Shown: piece after piece, positions 1 to 8,420 of the stretch | Numbering within the stretch: the first letter of the stretch is position 1 | How the letters are laid out: every line of letters starts with the position of its first letter | DNA from: Lachnospiraceae bacterium | GTDB taxonomy: Bacteria; Bacillota; Clostridia; Lachnospirales; Lachnospiraceae | Direction of reading: 5' to 3' | Assembly: GCA_024684215.1 (NCBI GenBank) | Contig: JAIKXH010000040.1 | Span: forward strand, 24,306-88,305 | DNA length: 64,000 bases | The notes under the pieces: model-generated | Told to the model about the DNA's origin: nothing | What the model saw: only the letters and a program-made list of their open reading frames with translations | The model's database searches: none | Position numbers and translations under genes: made by a program

Positions 1-852
1 TCCTGTCATTCCCGGGAGCAGACTGTTTGCAAATGCCGCAGCAGAAACACCTAAAATAACCGCTTCAACAAGCAGTATTCCGAAAACCTTATCACCGATT
101 TTCGCTTTTCTTTTATGCTCTCTGAATTTCTCGAGTTCATCTTTGATTGAGAGCGTATCGTCTAAAACGCCGAGTCTGACCTTTGTCCTCTCGGAAAGTT
201 TGTTTCTGTACACATAGAGGATAACGCATACAAAAATGGCCTGTGGAAATACTCCCACAAGATGCATCAGCATTGTTCTTATATCAAAATTGACAAAGGA
301 AGCCTGTCCGACCATAACAAAGATCAGGTAATAAAAGCCGGACAAAATAAGTCCCACACCTATAGAACTCAGTACAACGGATTTTTTTGTACTGCATCTG
401 TCATACTGCCTTAAATTCCATACCGTATAAAGGGTAACCAGATTCAAAAACAGCAAATACACATTACTTGGCTCAATGAAAAGAGCGGCAATCAAAAATA
501 TCGTAAACCCCATAATAGAGCTGCCGAATCCATAGAGAATAACGCATATAGAAGTTGGAGCAAGATAAAAACAAAACAGAATTGTTGAAAGCACAAGATT
601 GTCCTGTCCGACAACAAAGCAAAAATAGAAAAGCAAAATAGAAATTATCGCAGAAACTACGATGTAAATATCTCTGAAAAATCTTCCGAATCTCTGATCC
701 TTGGTAAGATCATTCCATCTGAAATATTCGAGAATATTATTAATATACCACCTAAGGCGTACTGCCCTATCCAAGCGCAGTTTTTTTCTGACTTCTTTTT
801 TCTGGCTGCGCCTAAGCGCATCACGTTCTCTCATTTCTTTAAAACTCATCAT
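1..852 (-). CDS. Multi-pass membrane protein, truncated by the window edge
   Basis: The first 284 codons of a minus-strand gene are present; the C-terminal part lies outside the window. Two ATG codons are adjacent (852 and 849), with an AGAGGA ribosome site about 9 bases upstream. The protein starts with a very basic cytoplasmic segment (about residues 1-60, rich in Arg/Lys). It continues with roughly six hydrophobic segments, a charged linker, and another hydrophobic segment near the cut. I do not recognise the family. An N-terminal multi-pass sensor followed by a cytoplasmic output domain (for example a phosphatase or GGDEF protein) would fit, but the output domain is not in view, so no function is assigned. 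Confidence 0.75.
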   Translation of the reverse strand, partial: MMSFKEMRERDALRRSQKKEVRKKLRLDRAVRLRWYINNILEYFRWNDLTKDQRFGRFFRDIYIVVSAIISILLFYFCFVVGQDNLVLSTILFCFYLAPTSICVILYGFGSSIMGFTIFLIAALFIEPSNVYLLFLNLVTLYTVWNLRQYDRCSTKKSVVLSSIGVGLILSGFYYLIFVMVGQASFVNFDIRTMLMHLVGVFPQAIFVCVILYVYRNKLSERTKVRLGVLDDTLSIKDELEKFREHKRKAKIGDKVFGILLVEAVILGVSAAAFANSLLPGMTG

Positions 853-1067
853 ATAAAGATTTCCTCTTAACTATTATTAAAGAACATCGGTGACCAAGTC
901 AAAATTCCCTCATAAGTATTATTTAATTATATCTATGTTACTAATAAATATTAATAAATAGCGTATAAGCAAGTAAAAATACCCTCATATATGGATAAAT
1001 TATAAGATATAATGAGTTCAATATCAAACATAAAGCGTAATTGTTTATTTTTATTTAATCCCTGTTC

Positions 1068-1173
1068 AAGTCAGAAATAAACGTGATATTAATGCAAGAG
1101 TTAAGTCAGAATAAGCGGGATATTAATGCAAGAGTTAAGTCAGCAATAAGCGTGATATATCTACGCATGGGTT
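1068..1173. repeat. Three-copy 34-37 bp tandem repeat upstream of the ABC-F gene
   Basis: Copies lie at 1068-1102 (35 bp), 1103-1136 (34 bp) and 1137-1173 (37 bp, degenerate second half). Each begins AAGTCAG, then (A)ATAA(A/G)CG(T/G)GATAT, and the first two end AATGCAAGAGTT. The first two copies are nearly identical. The rest of the 427-bp gap (853-1279) is AT-rich and holds the plus-strand promoter at 1216-1245; I see nothing else in it. No spacer-repeat alternation exists, so it is not a CRISPR array. Confidence 0.8.
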
Positions 1174-1215
1174 CAAGCGATGTCATATATTTGTAATTGT
1201 TAGTTTGCCCACAAG

Positions 1216-1245
1216 TTGACAACATCACAAGAATAAAGCTAAAAT
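1216..1245 (+). promoter_or_regulatory. Sigma-A-type promoter of the ABC-F gene
   Basis: A perfect -35 TTGACA (1216-1221), an 18-bp spacer and -10 TAAAAT (1240-1245) place the start of transcription near 1252. An AGAGGG ribosome site at 1267-1272 precedes the ATG at 1280 by 7 bases. Confidence 0.65.
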
Positions 1246-1279
1246 CAGTAGGTATGTACAGCATTTAGAGGGAATAACA

Positions 1280-3328
1280 ATGATTTTATCATGTCAGAAT
1301 ATAAAAGTTGAATTTGTAACCGGCGTAGTTTTAAGCAACGTCTCTTTTCACATAGAAAGGGGCGAAAAAGCTGCAATAGTCGGAATTAACGGCGCAGGAA
1401 AGAGCACTCTTCTGCGCTCTATTGTCGGAGAGATAAATCCCGATGAAGGCATATGTGTTTTTGAGAAGGATGCAACCTACGGTTATCTGTCCCAGGATGC
1501 CAATGTCAACACTGAAAACACCATTTTTGACGAGCTTTTAAGCGTTAAATCAGATATCATAAACATGGAAAAGCGCCTAAGAGAATTCGAAGAAAAAATG
1601 AGCGAATTATCAGGCGACGAACTCGATACTCTCTTAAACAAATATGAGTCACTCTCCCATAATTTCAGGCTTATGGGCGGTGAGACTTATATGTCTGAAG
1701 TATACGGCGTTTTAAACGGTCTGGGCTTTTTTGAATCAGACTATCAAAAGCTTATTTCAACACTTTCCGGAGGGCAAAAAACAAGAGTTGCCTTAGGAAA
1801 AATGCTTCTGCAAAGCCCTGACCTCATCATACTCGATGAGCCCACAAACCATCTTGATTTAGCATCTATTTCATGGCTTGAAAATTACCTGAAAAACTAC
1901 AAGGGCGCAGTTTTAATCGTCTCCCACGACAGATATTTTTTGGATAAGATCGTCACCAAAATCATCGAACTTGAAAACGGTAAATCCTATGTGTACACCG
2001 GCAATTACTCCGATTATTCCGTAAAAAAGGAACAGCGCCGAATCACCGAGCTCAAAGCATACCTTAATCAGCAGGCCGATATCAAGCACCAGGAAGCCGT
2101 TATAGAGAAGCTAAAAAGCTTCAACCGCGAAAAATCCATAAAACGCGCTGAGAGCCGCGAAAAAATGCTTGATAAGATCGAGCGCATAGAAAAACCCGCC
2201 ACAATAAATGCGGATATGAAGCTTGTTCTTACTCCGCATATGCAAAGTGGTGAGGATGTATTAAAAGTTGAGGATATGTCTAAAAGCTACGGAACTCTAA
2301 GGCTTTTTGACAATGTGAATTTCGAAATAAAGCGTGGTGAACATGTAGCCATCATCGGAAACAACGGTACCGGTAAAACCACACTTTTAAAGATTTTAAA
2401 TGAGCTTGAAAAGGCTGATAAAGGTTCATTTACTCTAGGCTCTAAAGTTGAAATCGGATACTATGACCAGGAGCACCACGTACTGCACCCTGAAAAAAAT
2501 CTTTATGAAGAAATATCTGACGAATATCCTTACCTGACAATAACCGAGATCAGAAATACCCTCGCAGCATTTTTGTTTACCGGTGATGATGTATTTAAAC
2601 TTGTGCGCGATCTAAGCGGCGGAGAAAGAGGCCGCCTCTCCCTTGCAAAACTAATGCTCAGCGATTGCAACTTCCTCATCCTCGACGAGCCCACAAACCA
2701 TCTTGATATCCAGTCAAAGGAAATACTTGAAACCGCTATAAACAGCTATGAAGGCACCGTACTCTACGTCTCCCACGACAGATATTTCATAAATAAAACA
2801 GCTACCAGAATACTGGAACTAACCGGTGGCAACTTTGTAAATTATATCGGAAATTACGACTACTATCTCGAAAAGCACGATGATGTTATTCACGCCGCAA
2901 TAAATAGCGGACTTATCGACCTGACAGGCAGCAAAGTATCCGAGGTGCCCGGCAGCAATGGAGCTGATGTCGCCGGCAGTAAGTTATCTGGGGTATTTGG
3001 TAGCAAAGGAGCTGATGGCGCCGGTAACAAGGTATCTGCGGTAGCCGGCAGTAACAAGAGTGAAACAAATAACATTACAGAAGCTGCACTTGATTGGAAA
3101 GCCCAAAAGGCTCAGGCTGCCGAACAGCGCAAGAAAGAAAACGCACTAAAGAAGTGTGAAGAAGCCATTGCAACTGCTGAAGCTGAGCTTTCCGAGGTCG
3201 ATGCAAAACTATCAGATCCTTCAAACGGAAATAATGTGGCTTTATTACAAGAATTATCAAGAAATCGCGATGAAATATCTGCAAAACTTGATAAATTATA
3301 CGAAGAATGGGAAGAGCTGGCGGAATAA
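1280..3328 (+). CDS. ABC-F family ATPase (duplicated ABC cassettes, no membrane domain)
   Basis: This is a soluble protein with two ATP-binding cassettes and no transmembrane segment, the layout of ABC-F translation factors (Uup/YdiF/EttA group) that act on the ribosomal E site. Walker A of cassette 1 is GINGAGKS (residues 35-42), with signature LSGGQKTR and Walker B ending LDEPTNHLD. Cassette 2 has GNNGTGKT, LSGGERGR and a second LDEPTNHLD. The charged linker between the cassettes is the usual ABC-F P-site tRNA interaction region. After cassette 2 comes an unusual octapeptide-repeat linker (residues about 550-597) and then a Glu/Lys-rich coiled coil, as in Uup-type C-terminal domains. It has its own promoter and terminator, so it is monocistronic. 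The exact subfamily and any antibiotic-resistance role cannot be read from the sequence. Confidence 0.92.
   Translation: MILSCQNIKVEFVTGVVLSNVSFHIERGEKAAIVGINGAGKSTLLRSIVGEINPDEGICVFEKDATYGYLSQDANVNTENTIFDELLSVKSDIINMEKRLREFEEKMSELSGDELDTLLNKYESLSHNFRLMGGETYMSEVYGVLNGLGFFESDYQKLISTLSGGQKTRVALGKMLLQSPDLIILDEPTNHLDLASISWLENYLKNYKGAVLIVSHDRYFLDKIVTKIIELENGKSYVYTGNYSDYSVKKEQRRITELKAYLNQQADIKHQEAVIEKLKSFNREKSIKRAESREKMLDKIERIEKPATINADMKLVLTPHMQSGEDVLKVEDMSKSYGTLRLFDNVNFEIKRGEHVAIIGNNGTGKTTLLKILNELEKADKGSFTLGSKVEIGYYDQEHHVLHPEKNLYEEISDEYPYLTITEIRNTLAAFLFTGDDVFKLVRDLSGGERGRLSLAKLMLSDCNFLILDEPTNHLDIQSKEILETAINSYEGTVLYVSHDRYFINKTATRILELTGGNFVNYIGNYDYYLEKHDDVIHAAINSGLIDLTGSKVSEVPGSNGADVAGSKLSGVFGSKGADGAGNKVSAVAGSNKSETNNITEAALDWKAQKAQAAEQRKKENALKKCEEAIATAEAELSEVDAKLSDPSNGNNVALLQELSRNRDEISAKLDKLYEEWEELAE
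2927..3070 (+). repeat. 48-bp (2 x 24-bp) coding repeat inside the ABC-F gene
   Basis: Units begin at 2927, 2975 and 3023, exactly 48 bp apart. In protein they read as six octapeptides of the form G-[SN]-[KN]-x5, for example GSKVSEVP, GSNGADVA, GSKLSGVF and GSKGADGA. The array joins the second ATPase cassette to the C-terminal coiled coil and is probably a flexible linker that can change length by slippage. Confidence 0.85.
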
Positions 3329-3349
3329 TCCACCGGCTCTTATTTTTTT
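3312..3349 (+). terminator. Rho-independent terminator overlapping the ABC-F stop codon
   Basis: Bases 3312-3323 pair with 3330-3341 (12 positions, one G-T pair and one mismatch) around a 6-nt loop that contains most of the TAA stop, followed by A and seven T residues. Confidence 0.75.
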
Positions 3350-3356
3350 GCTTATT

Positions 3357-3674
3357 ACAGGGATGTAGTTCGTCGCAACAGCCCCCTAAATGAAGTTTCC
3401 GGCCAATCCGCATGCTTTTTCCCTGCAACAAAGGCCCCCCAAATGCCACTTTCTTCATTTCTGCATGCCTGTGTCTTCCGACACAGGCCCCCTAATCGGG
3501 CCTTTTGCTTATTTTGCATGCTTTTTGTGCAAGCGAGCGACACCCTAAATGAAGCTTCCGGCCAATCCGCATGCTTTTTCCCTGCAACAAAGGCCCCCAA
3601 AATGCCGCTTTCTTCATTTCTGCATGCTTTTCCCCTGCAACAAAGCGTCACATTAACAAAATCTTCAATATCAA
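3357..3674. repeat. 53-bp tandem array with a 159-bp higher-order period
   Basis: GCATGC recurs at 3410, 3463, 3516, 3569 and 3622, exactly 53 bp apart each time. Units begin at these sites, with one further upstream unit at 3357 lacking GCATGC and a decaying last unit from 3622. Most share a GCCCCC-type C run at unit positions 25-30. Units 159 bp apart are far more alike than neighbours: 3384-3468 and 3543-3627 are 85-bp near-identical copies. The unit at 3463 carries a perfect hairpin (CCTGTGTC at 3468-3475, GACACAGG at 3480-3487). The array fills most of the 456-bp gap between two convergent genes. One minus-strand frame stays open across it and repeats a 53-residue pattern, but I do not call it a gene because it has no ribosome site and consists of the repeat. 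Confidence 0.85.
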
Positions 3675-3676
3675 AA

Positions 3677-3705
3677 AAAGGGACAGCATAAAATGCTGTC
3701 CCTTT
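3677..3705. terminator. Bidirectional Rho-independent terminator
   Basis: A perfect 13-bp stem (3677-3689 with 3693-3705) closes a 3-nt loop and is flanked by A residues on the left and T residues on the right. It lies between the convergent ABC-F and icd genes. On the minus strand it ends in a T run, so it most likely terminates icd. Confidence 0.85.
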
Positions 3706-3784
3706 CATTATTCTAACCACGTTTTAAATCAATCTAAAATATATGATTTTTATGTATCTCTTGTATTCTCTTCTTTATTATCAA

Positions 3785-4993
3785 TTAAAGCAAAGAATCA
3801 AGGGTCTCTCTGATTGCCTTGATGAAATCAAGTGAATTGAGGATTACAGGATTCTCACAAGTTGAAATAAGTGAAAGAGATTTGGTCATCTTACCATCCT
3901 CGATGGTCTTTATGCAGGCTCTTTCAAGCTTTTCGGCAAAGCTTACGAGCTCGGGGATATTATCGAGCTCTCCGCGTTTCTTTAAAGCACCTGTCCATGC
4001 AAAGATAGTTGCGATGGAGTTGGTGGATGTTTCTTCTCCCTTTAAATGCTTGTAATAGTGGCGCTGTACAGTTCCGTGAGCAGCTTCATACTCATAAACG
4101 CCTTGTGGACTTACAAGTACGGAAGTCATCATGGAAAGGTCTCCGTAAGCAGTAGCTACCATGTCGGACATTACATCGCCGTCGTAGTTTTTGCATGCCC
4201 AAATAAATCCGCCTTCGGAGCGAATAACGCGGGCAACAGCGTCATCGATAAGTGTATAGAAATACTCGATTCCGAGCTCATCGAATTTGGCTTTATATTC
4301 CTTTTCAAAGATTTCTGCAAAAATATCCTTGAAATTGTGATCGTACTTTTTAGAAATGGTATCCTTTGTTGCAAACCATAGATCTTGCTTTGTATCGATT
4401 GCGTAATTGAAGCAGCATCTTGCAAAGCTGGCGATTGACTTATCTGTATTGTGGATTCCCTGAAGGATTCCGGGGCCCTTGAATTCATGAATTGTCTCGC
4501 GGATTTCGGTGCCGTCTTCAGCGGTATAAACAAGTTCTGCTTTACCTGCACCGGGAACCTTTATCTCAACATTTTTATATACATCACCGTATGCATGACG
4601 CGCAAGGGTAATGGGCTTGGTCCAGTTTTTAACATAGGGCACAATGCCCTTAACAAGAATGGGAGCACGAAAAACAGTTCCGTCAAGGATACTTCTGATA
4701 GTTCCGTTGGGACTCTTCCACATCTCCTTAAGATTGTACTCAGTCATTCGAGCAGCGTTGGGTGTGATGGTTGCGCATTTAACTGCTACACCGTACTTTA
4801 AAGTAGCATTAGCGGAATCGACTGTAACCTGATCGTTTGTCTCGTTTCTGTGCTCAAGACCTAAATCGTAATACTCTGTCTTAAGATCGATATAAGGAGT
4901 AAGAAGCTCATCCTTAATCATCTTCCAGAGGATTCTGGTCATCTCGTCTCCATCCATCTCAACGAGGGGTGTTGTCATCTGAATCTTGCTCAT
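3785..4993 (-). CDS. icd: Isocitrate dehydrogenase, NADP type (eukaryotic-like, 402 aa)
   Basis: Converts isocitrate to 2-oxoglutarate and CO2 with NADP reduction, supplying glutamate carbon. The sequence has the features of the homodimeric cytosolic-type enzyme rather than the E. coli type: the MDGDEMTR region near the N-terminus, [25 protein letters not shown] and the [10 protein letters not shown] segment near the cofactor site. The length of 402 aa is normal for this group. The ATG at 4993 has AAAGGA 9 bases upstream. It lies 109 bp downstream of the GntR-type regulator on the same strand and is followed by the strong terminator at 3677-3705. Control by that regulator is likely from position but is inference. 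Confidence 0.95.
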   Translation of the reverse strand: MSKIQMTTPLVEMDGDEMTRILWKMIKDELLTPYIDLKTEYYDLGLEHRNETNDQVTVDSANATLKYGVAVKCATITPNAARMTEYNLKEMWKSPNGTIRSILDGTVFRAPILVKGIVPYVKNWTKPITLARHAYGDVYKNVEIKVPGAGKAELVYTAEDGTEIRETIHEFKGPGILQGIHNTDKSIASFARCCFNYAIDTKQDLWFATKDTISKKYDHNFKDIFAEIFEKEYKAKFDELGIEYFYTLIDDAVARVIRSEGGFIWACKNYDGDVMSDMVATAYGDLSMMTSVLVSPQGVYEYEAAHGTVQRHYYKHLKGEETSTNSIATIFAWTGALKKRGELDNIPELVSFAEKLERACIKTIEDGKMTKSLSLISTCENPVILNSLDFIKAIRETLDSLL

Positions 4994-5102
4994 TTCTATG
5001 TGTCCTTTCGTTGCTATCTTTTATATACTTATATTCGTATCTTACGCCGGTAGAAACTTATACAGCTATTTCTTATTAGAGTATCGGCTTTAATGATCTG
5101 CT

Positions 5103-5774
5103 CTACTTTGTATATCCGCTCTTTATAAGGTTTTCATAGGCATTGATTATATGCTCGTGAGCCAGCTTTTCGGCCAAATCTCCGTCTTTATCCCTTATTG
5201 CTACCATGATTCCCTCGTGCTCTAAGTTAGACTTGGGTCCTCTGGCACTGGATAATGTCTTTTTGCGGACTCTAATAACATATTGATGGAAATCCTTCAG
5301 TTGATGCTCGAGCATCTTGCTTCCGCTTGCCTCATATAAAATCTCATGGAAACGGGTATCGAGTTCAAAAAGCTGCTCATAATGGCCTTTTTCCGCATGA
5401 AACTTAGCGAGATAGACATTTTCTTCCATCTCTTCCAGCTGCACATCCGTAATATGTTCAGTCGCCCATCTTGCGGCCAGTCCTTCAAGTCTGGAACGGA
5501 TCATATAGATATCCTTCACGTCCTTTCCGGAGATGCCGGTAACATAAGCTCCTTTGTTGGGAACGATTCTGATAAGTCCCTCAAGCTCTAACTGACGAAA
5601 AGCCTCTCTTACGGGAGTACGGCTTACGCCAAGTTCCTCACCAATGGCTACCTCACGAAGTTCTTCACCTTCTTCATATTTTCCTGAAAGAATATCTTCA
5701 CGAAGTCTGGAGAAAACTCTTCCTCTCAGGGAGTACTTGTCCGTTACTTCCTGTTTTAAATCGCTATCACTCAT
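5103..5774 (-). CDS. GntR-family transcriptional regulator, FCD (FadR-like) subfamily
   Basis: 223 aa. The N-terminal winged helix-turn-helix covers about residues 15-80, with the typical LGVSRTPVREAFRQLELEGL recognition segment. The remaining all-helical FCD domain has acidic and histidine residues expected to bind a metal and a carboxylate ligand (RFHEILYEASG, HEHIINAYE). FCD regulators commonly respond to organic or fatty acids. The gene sits directly upstream of icd, so a tricarboxylic or organic acid signal is plausible. Its own promoter contains a palindrome of the expected operator type, which suggests autorepression. Confidence 0.9.
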   Translation of the reverse strand: MSDSDLKQEVTDKYSLRGRVFSRLREDILSGKYEEGEELREVAIGEELGVSRTPVREAFRQLELEGLIRIVPNKGAYVTGISGKDVKDIYMIRSRLEGLAARWATEHITDVQLEEMEENVYLAKFHAEKGHYEQLFELDTRFHEILYEASGSKMLEHQLKDFHQYVIRVRKKTLSSARGPKSNLEHEGIMVAIRDKDGDLAEKLAHEHIINAYENLIKSGYTK

Positions 5775-5816
5775 ATTTTGCCTCTATCCTAAACACTTTG
5801 TCGACAGATATGTATC

Positions 5817-5845
5817 ATTGTATACAATCGTACATTAAAAGTCAA
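5817..5845 (-). promoter_or_regulatory. Promoter of the GntR gene with overlapping palindromic operator
   Basis: On the minus strand: -35 TTGACT (5840-5845), 17-bp spacer, -10 TACAAT (5817-5822). The perfect 12-bp palindrome ATTGTATACAAT (5817-5828) covers the -10 box. It matches the TTGTATACAA style of GntR/FCD operators, so bound regulator would block polymerase. Confidence 0.6.
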
Positions 5846-5895
5846 CAAATACAATTATACTCATTTGTTATCAATTTAACAATAGAAATTTATAA

Positions 5896-6747
5896 TTATT
5901 TAATCGGCACCAGTTTTCCGTGGAGGACGCTTCTTGCATTTTCAAAAACATATGCGCATGTAGAAAGCATGATGTACTTATCTTCCGAATTCAGCTCAAT
6001 ATTGCAATCAAACTGAGACTTGTTTTTGACACGTTCCAAATACTCGTCGAGTTCTTTGCAAGGAGTTAAAATAGCATAATAAGAGTCCGATCCCACAGCC
6101 GTTGTATATGCGCTGAAAAGTTCCACTCTGTAATTCCCGTCCGGAGTATAAAGATACATATAAGGATGCTCATCATAGTATTCCTGCTTAAACCACTTAG
6201 AAAGTGAAGCAAACATTGAGCCGTCTTTCATATGATGGCCGTAGATTATGGTATTGGAATCCACAAAACCGTCCGAATTAGCACATTCTACAAATATCGA
6301 GCCTGATGCGGCATATTCTTTTTTGTAATTGCGATGAAGGTAATAATCGTTATTGTCAGTCTTTAAAACAGGATAATTGATCACCGTATCCGGGCAGTAT
6401 ATCCAGCCTATGATATCGGGATTTAGCTTGGTCAAGGCATCAAAATCGACCTCTAGACCGCCAAAATCACCGCTTCCGTCAGATATCGAGTCAAAAGGAT
6501 TTATATTGTCTTTGCCGGCTTTGTTTTCACCCGAACCGCCGGTTAATCCATCTGCCAAGCTGCCGGCCGCTCCGCCGGTAGCTGAGTCGCCGGCGTTTTC
6601 GTTTACGGTAACAAATTCGCTTATTGCTTCATCATATACCTTGGCGTCCTTTTTATAGCCGATATAAGTATATACAATATATCCAACCGCTCCGACAAAT
6701 GCCACAAGTGCAATTATAAATATTGTTCTGAATATTACTTTTTTCAT
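5896..6747 (-). CDS. srtB: Class B sortase
   Basis: Membrane-anchored transpeptidase that cleaves a sorting motif and joins the protein to cell wall or to another subunit. The N-terminal membrane anchor is at about residues 5-29. A Gly/Ser/Ala-rich spacer follows, then the sortase beta-barrel from about residue 105. The catalytic triad is visible: His in IYGHHMKDGSMF, Cys in MLSTCAY and Arg in ENARSVLHGKL near the C-terminus. The long helix-containing insert before the cysteine and the LSTC motif point to class B. It is the last gene of the fibre locus, 58 bp after sipW. The best local substrate is the VQTGD-tailed protein at 8417-9193; that pairing is inference. Confidence 0.9.
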   Translation of the reverse strand: MKKVIFRTIFIIALVAFVGAVGYIVYTYIGYKKDAKVYDEAISEFVTVNENAGDSATGGAAGSLADGLTGGSGENKAGKDNINPFDSISDGSGDFGGLEVDFDALTKLNPDIIGWIYCPDTVINYPVLKTDNNDYYLHRNYKKEYAASGSIFVECANSDGFVDSNTIIYGHHMKDGSMFASLSKWFKQEYYDEHPYMYLYTPDGNYRVELFSAYTTAVGSDSYYAILTPCKELDEYLERVKNKSQFDCNIELNSEDKYIMLSTCAYVFENARSVLHGKLVPIK

Positions 6748-6805
6748 CTATGTATCTATTTCCTAAACCTAATAACCTTAATTATATTTTTATCCAAATA
6801 TAACT

Positions 6806-7372
6806 TTATCCGGCCATATTTTTATTTTTTTCCCGGTACTTACTCTTATCCTTCAAATGAGAACCCACCATCATAAGTATGAAGCAGGCCACCAAAATTC
6901 CCATAATGTATATTTTTCCTCTGATGCCGGTGAAAAATACGAAAAATGCGCCGAGGTATGGGATGCTGAGCTTAATGATTCCGATGACTGAGCCATACCT
7001 TACAGGTGCCATATCTTCCTTTTCATTGGCATCACCTTTGGTTATGAGTTCTTTATTCTCGGTATCATTTGAAACAACTCTGTGAGTGATTGTCATGCCG
7101 TTTAAATTGTATGCAATAATATCACCCTCACTTAAATTTTCCGCATCTATGCTTTTAACATAGACTATACTGCCTGTTTTTATTGCAGGCTCCATACTTC
7201 CGCTTTCAACATTGTAAATGTTGAATCCTATAAATCCAGGTACTGTAACGGGCAGGCAAAGAAGTATTATTATAATTACACCTACTGTTCCTAACACAGA
7301 ACAAAAGGCGGAAAGAAAATTCCCGCCTTTTGTTTCGGAACGCTTATTTGATTCAGTTCCCTTATCTCTCAT
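6806..7372 (-). CDS. sipW: Signal peptidase I, SipW/ER type (Ser-His dyad)
   Basis: Signal peptidase of the archaeal/ER-like S26B type. The catalytic Ser lies in VESGSMEPAIKTGS, and the second catalytic position reads TITHRVV, that is His instead of the bacterial Lys. Hydrophobic segments flank the catalytic domain, including two near the C-terminus. SipW enzymes process a special class of signal peptides, and two such proteins are encoded just upstream (9208-10008 and 10008-10517). I place the start at the ATG at 7372, with AGGA 9 bases upstream, overlapping the end of the previous gene by 11 bases. A longer frame would begin with TTG and lacks a ribosome site. Confidence 0.88.
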   Translation of the reverse strand: MRDKGTESNKRSETKGGNFLSAFCSVLGTVGVIIIILLCLPVTVPGFIGFNIYNVESGSMEPAIKTGSIVYVKSIDAENLSEGDIIAYNLNGMTITHRVVSNDTENKELITKGDANEKEDMAPVRYGSVIGIIKLSIPYLGAFFVFFTGIRGKIYIMGILVACFILMMVGSHLKDKSKYREKNKNMAG

Positions 7373-8420
7373 CTTTTTTGTTCCTGATAATCCTTCTGAT
7401 AAATAAGAAGTAAGCCGCAACTGCGAGGATTAGAGCCAAAGCACCTACTATCGCAATTTTTGCGCCTACGGGGATGCTGGTAAAGAATGCCGATGGTGAT
7501 TCGACCTTGATACCAAGTTCATCCATAAGTCCGCCAAAGATTCCTTCACCATCGGATAAAGCAGCTTCTTCATCACGGATGTCTATAATCTCAGCGGGTC
7601 CCTGGGGAGTTTCCTCTCCCTCTATATCAGTGATATTACCCTCACCGTTTTCACCGACACCTTCCTGTCCGCCGCCTGCGCCGCCTGCTCCGCCGGCACC
7701 TGCTCCGCCACCGTCACCGGGGATAACATATACTCCGCCGTCTCCGGTTATACCGTTGTCGATGATTCCTCTGTCGGTATATCCGCGATAATAATCGGGA
7801 AGCTCTGAAAGAGGGGTATATACAAACCTGAAGATGTTATCGGCAGGATCTTTGTAAAGTGTTCCGGTAAGGTTATAAGCCTGGGGCAGATAACCATCCA
7901 TATAAAGGAAAGCTACAACCGGTCTGTCTCCGACATTACCGTAGTGGGTCTCTGAAGGAGCAAGTGTATTTCCCTTATTATCAACATACTCTATGGTATA
8001 TGCTACGGAATCTGCCAAAAGAGCATATCCGACTACATAATCCACATCCTTGTTAACCTGGAAGGAGTTGGTGGAAATGGTATTGTTATCCATTCCGCTC
8101 TCTCTGATTCCCTTAACATAGTATTTACTTCCGTTTGAAACATCTACTGCCTTTAAGTCGAAAGTAATTCTTGAACCATACTCAAGCCCTGATACGGTGA
8201 TTACGGTTTTATCCGCATTCATCTTAACATCAGCGTTTTTTGACAGGCCATTATTGTCATACACACTTACACCGGCACTGTTAAAAGTACCCTGAGTTCC
8301 TACCAAAAACTTTATGGTGTAATTGTAATTTGTAGCAGCCTGTGAAGGAGTATAAAGTCCTACGATAAGAGCAAGCGAAGCTATTGCTGTTAAAAATCCT
8401 CTAAAGAATCTTTTCATCAT
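7362..8420 (-). CDS. Secreted, membrane-anchored surface protein with Gly-rich stalk
   Basis: 352 aa. A signal peptide is present (residues 1-28, ending PSQAA). An extracellular part contains a MucBP-like segment around IEYVDNKGNTLAPSETHYG. Next come a Gly/Ala-rich stretch of roughly 20 residues, an acidic linker, and a C-terminal transmembrane helix (IAIVGALALILAVAAYFLF) with a basic tail. There is no LPxTG-type motif before the helix, so it is probably a simple membrane anchor rather than a sortase substrate. Its ATG overlaps the stop of the preceding gene (ATGA) with AGGGAGG upstream, which implies translational coupling. A role as the membrane base of the neighbouring fibre is inference. 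Confidence 0.75.
   Translation of the reverse strand: MMKRFFRGFLTAIASLALIVGLYTPSQAATNYNYTIKFLVGTQGTFNSAGVSVYDNNGLSKNADVKMNADKTVITVSGLEYGSRITFDLKAVDVSNGSKYYVKGIRESGMDNNTISTNSFQVNKDVDYVVGYALLADSVAYTIEYVDNKGNTLAPSETHYGNVGDRPVVAFLYMDGYLPQAYNLTGTLYKDPADNIFRFVYTPLSELPDYYRGYTDRGIIDNGITGDGGVYVIPGDGGGAGAGGAGGAGGGQEGVGENGEGNITDIEGEETPQGPAEIIDIRDEEAALSDGEGIFGGLMDELGIKVESPSAFFTSIPVGAKIAIVGALALILAVAAYFLFIRRIIRNKKDER

Noticed and set aside
1280..3328. Drug-efflux ABC transporter
   Set aside because: Both cassettes are soluble, with no membrane domain and no permease gene adjacent.
3357..3674. CRISPR-like array or a 121-codon minus-strand gene
   Set aside because: The repeats are continuous with no unique spacers and no cas genes are near. 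The open frame exists because the period is a multiple of three, and it has no ribosome site.
6806..7420. Longer SipW start at 7420
   Set aside because: It would begin with TTG inside the upstream gene without a ribosome site; the ATG at 7372 has AGGA at the right distance.
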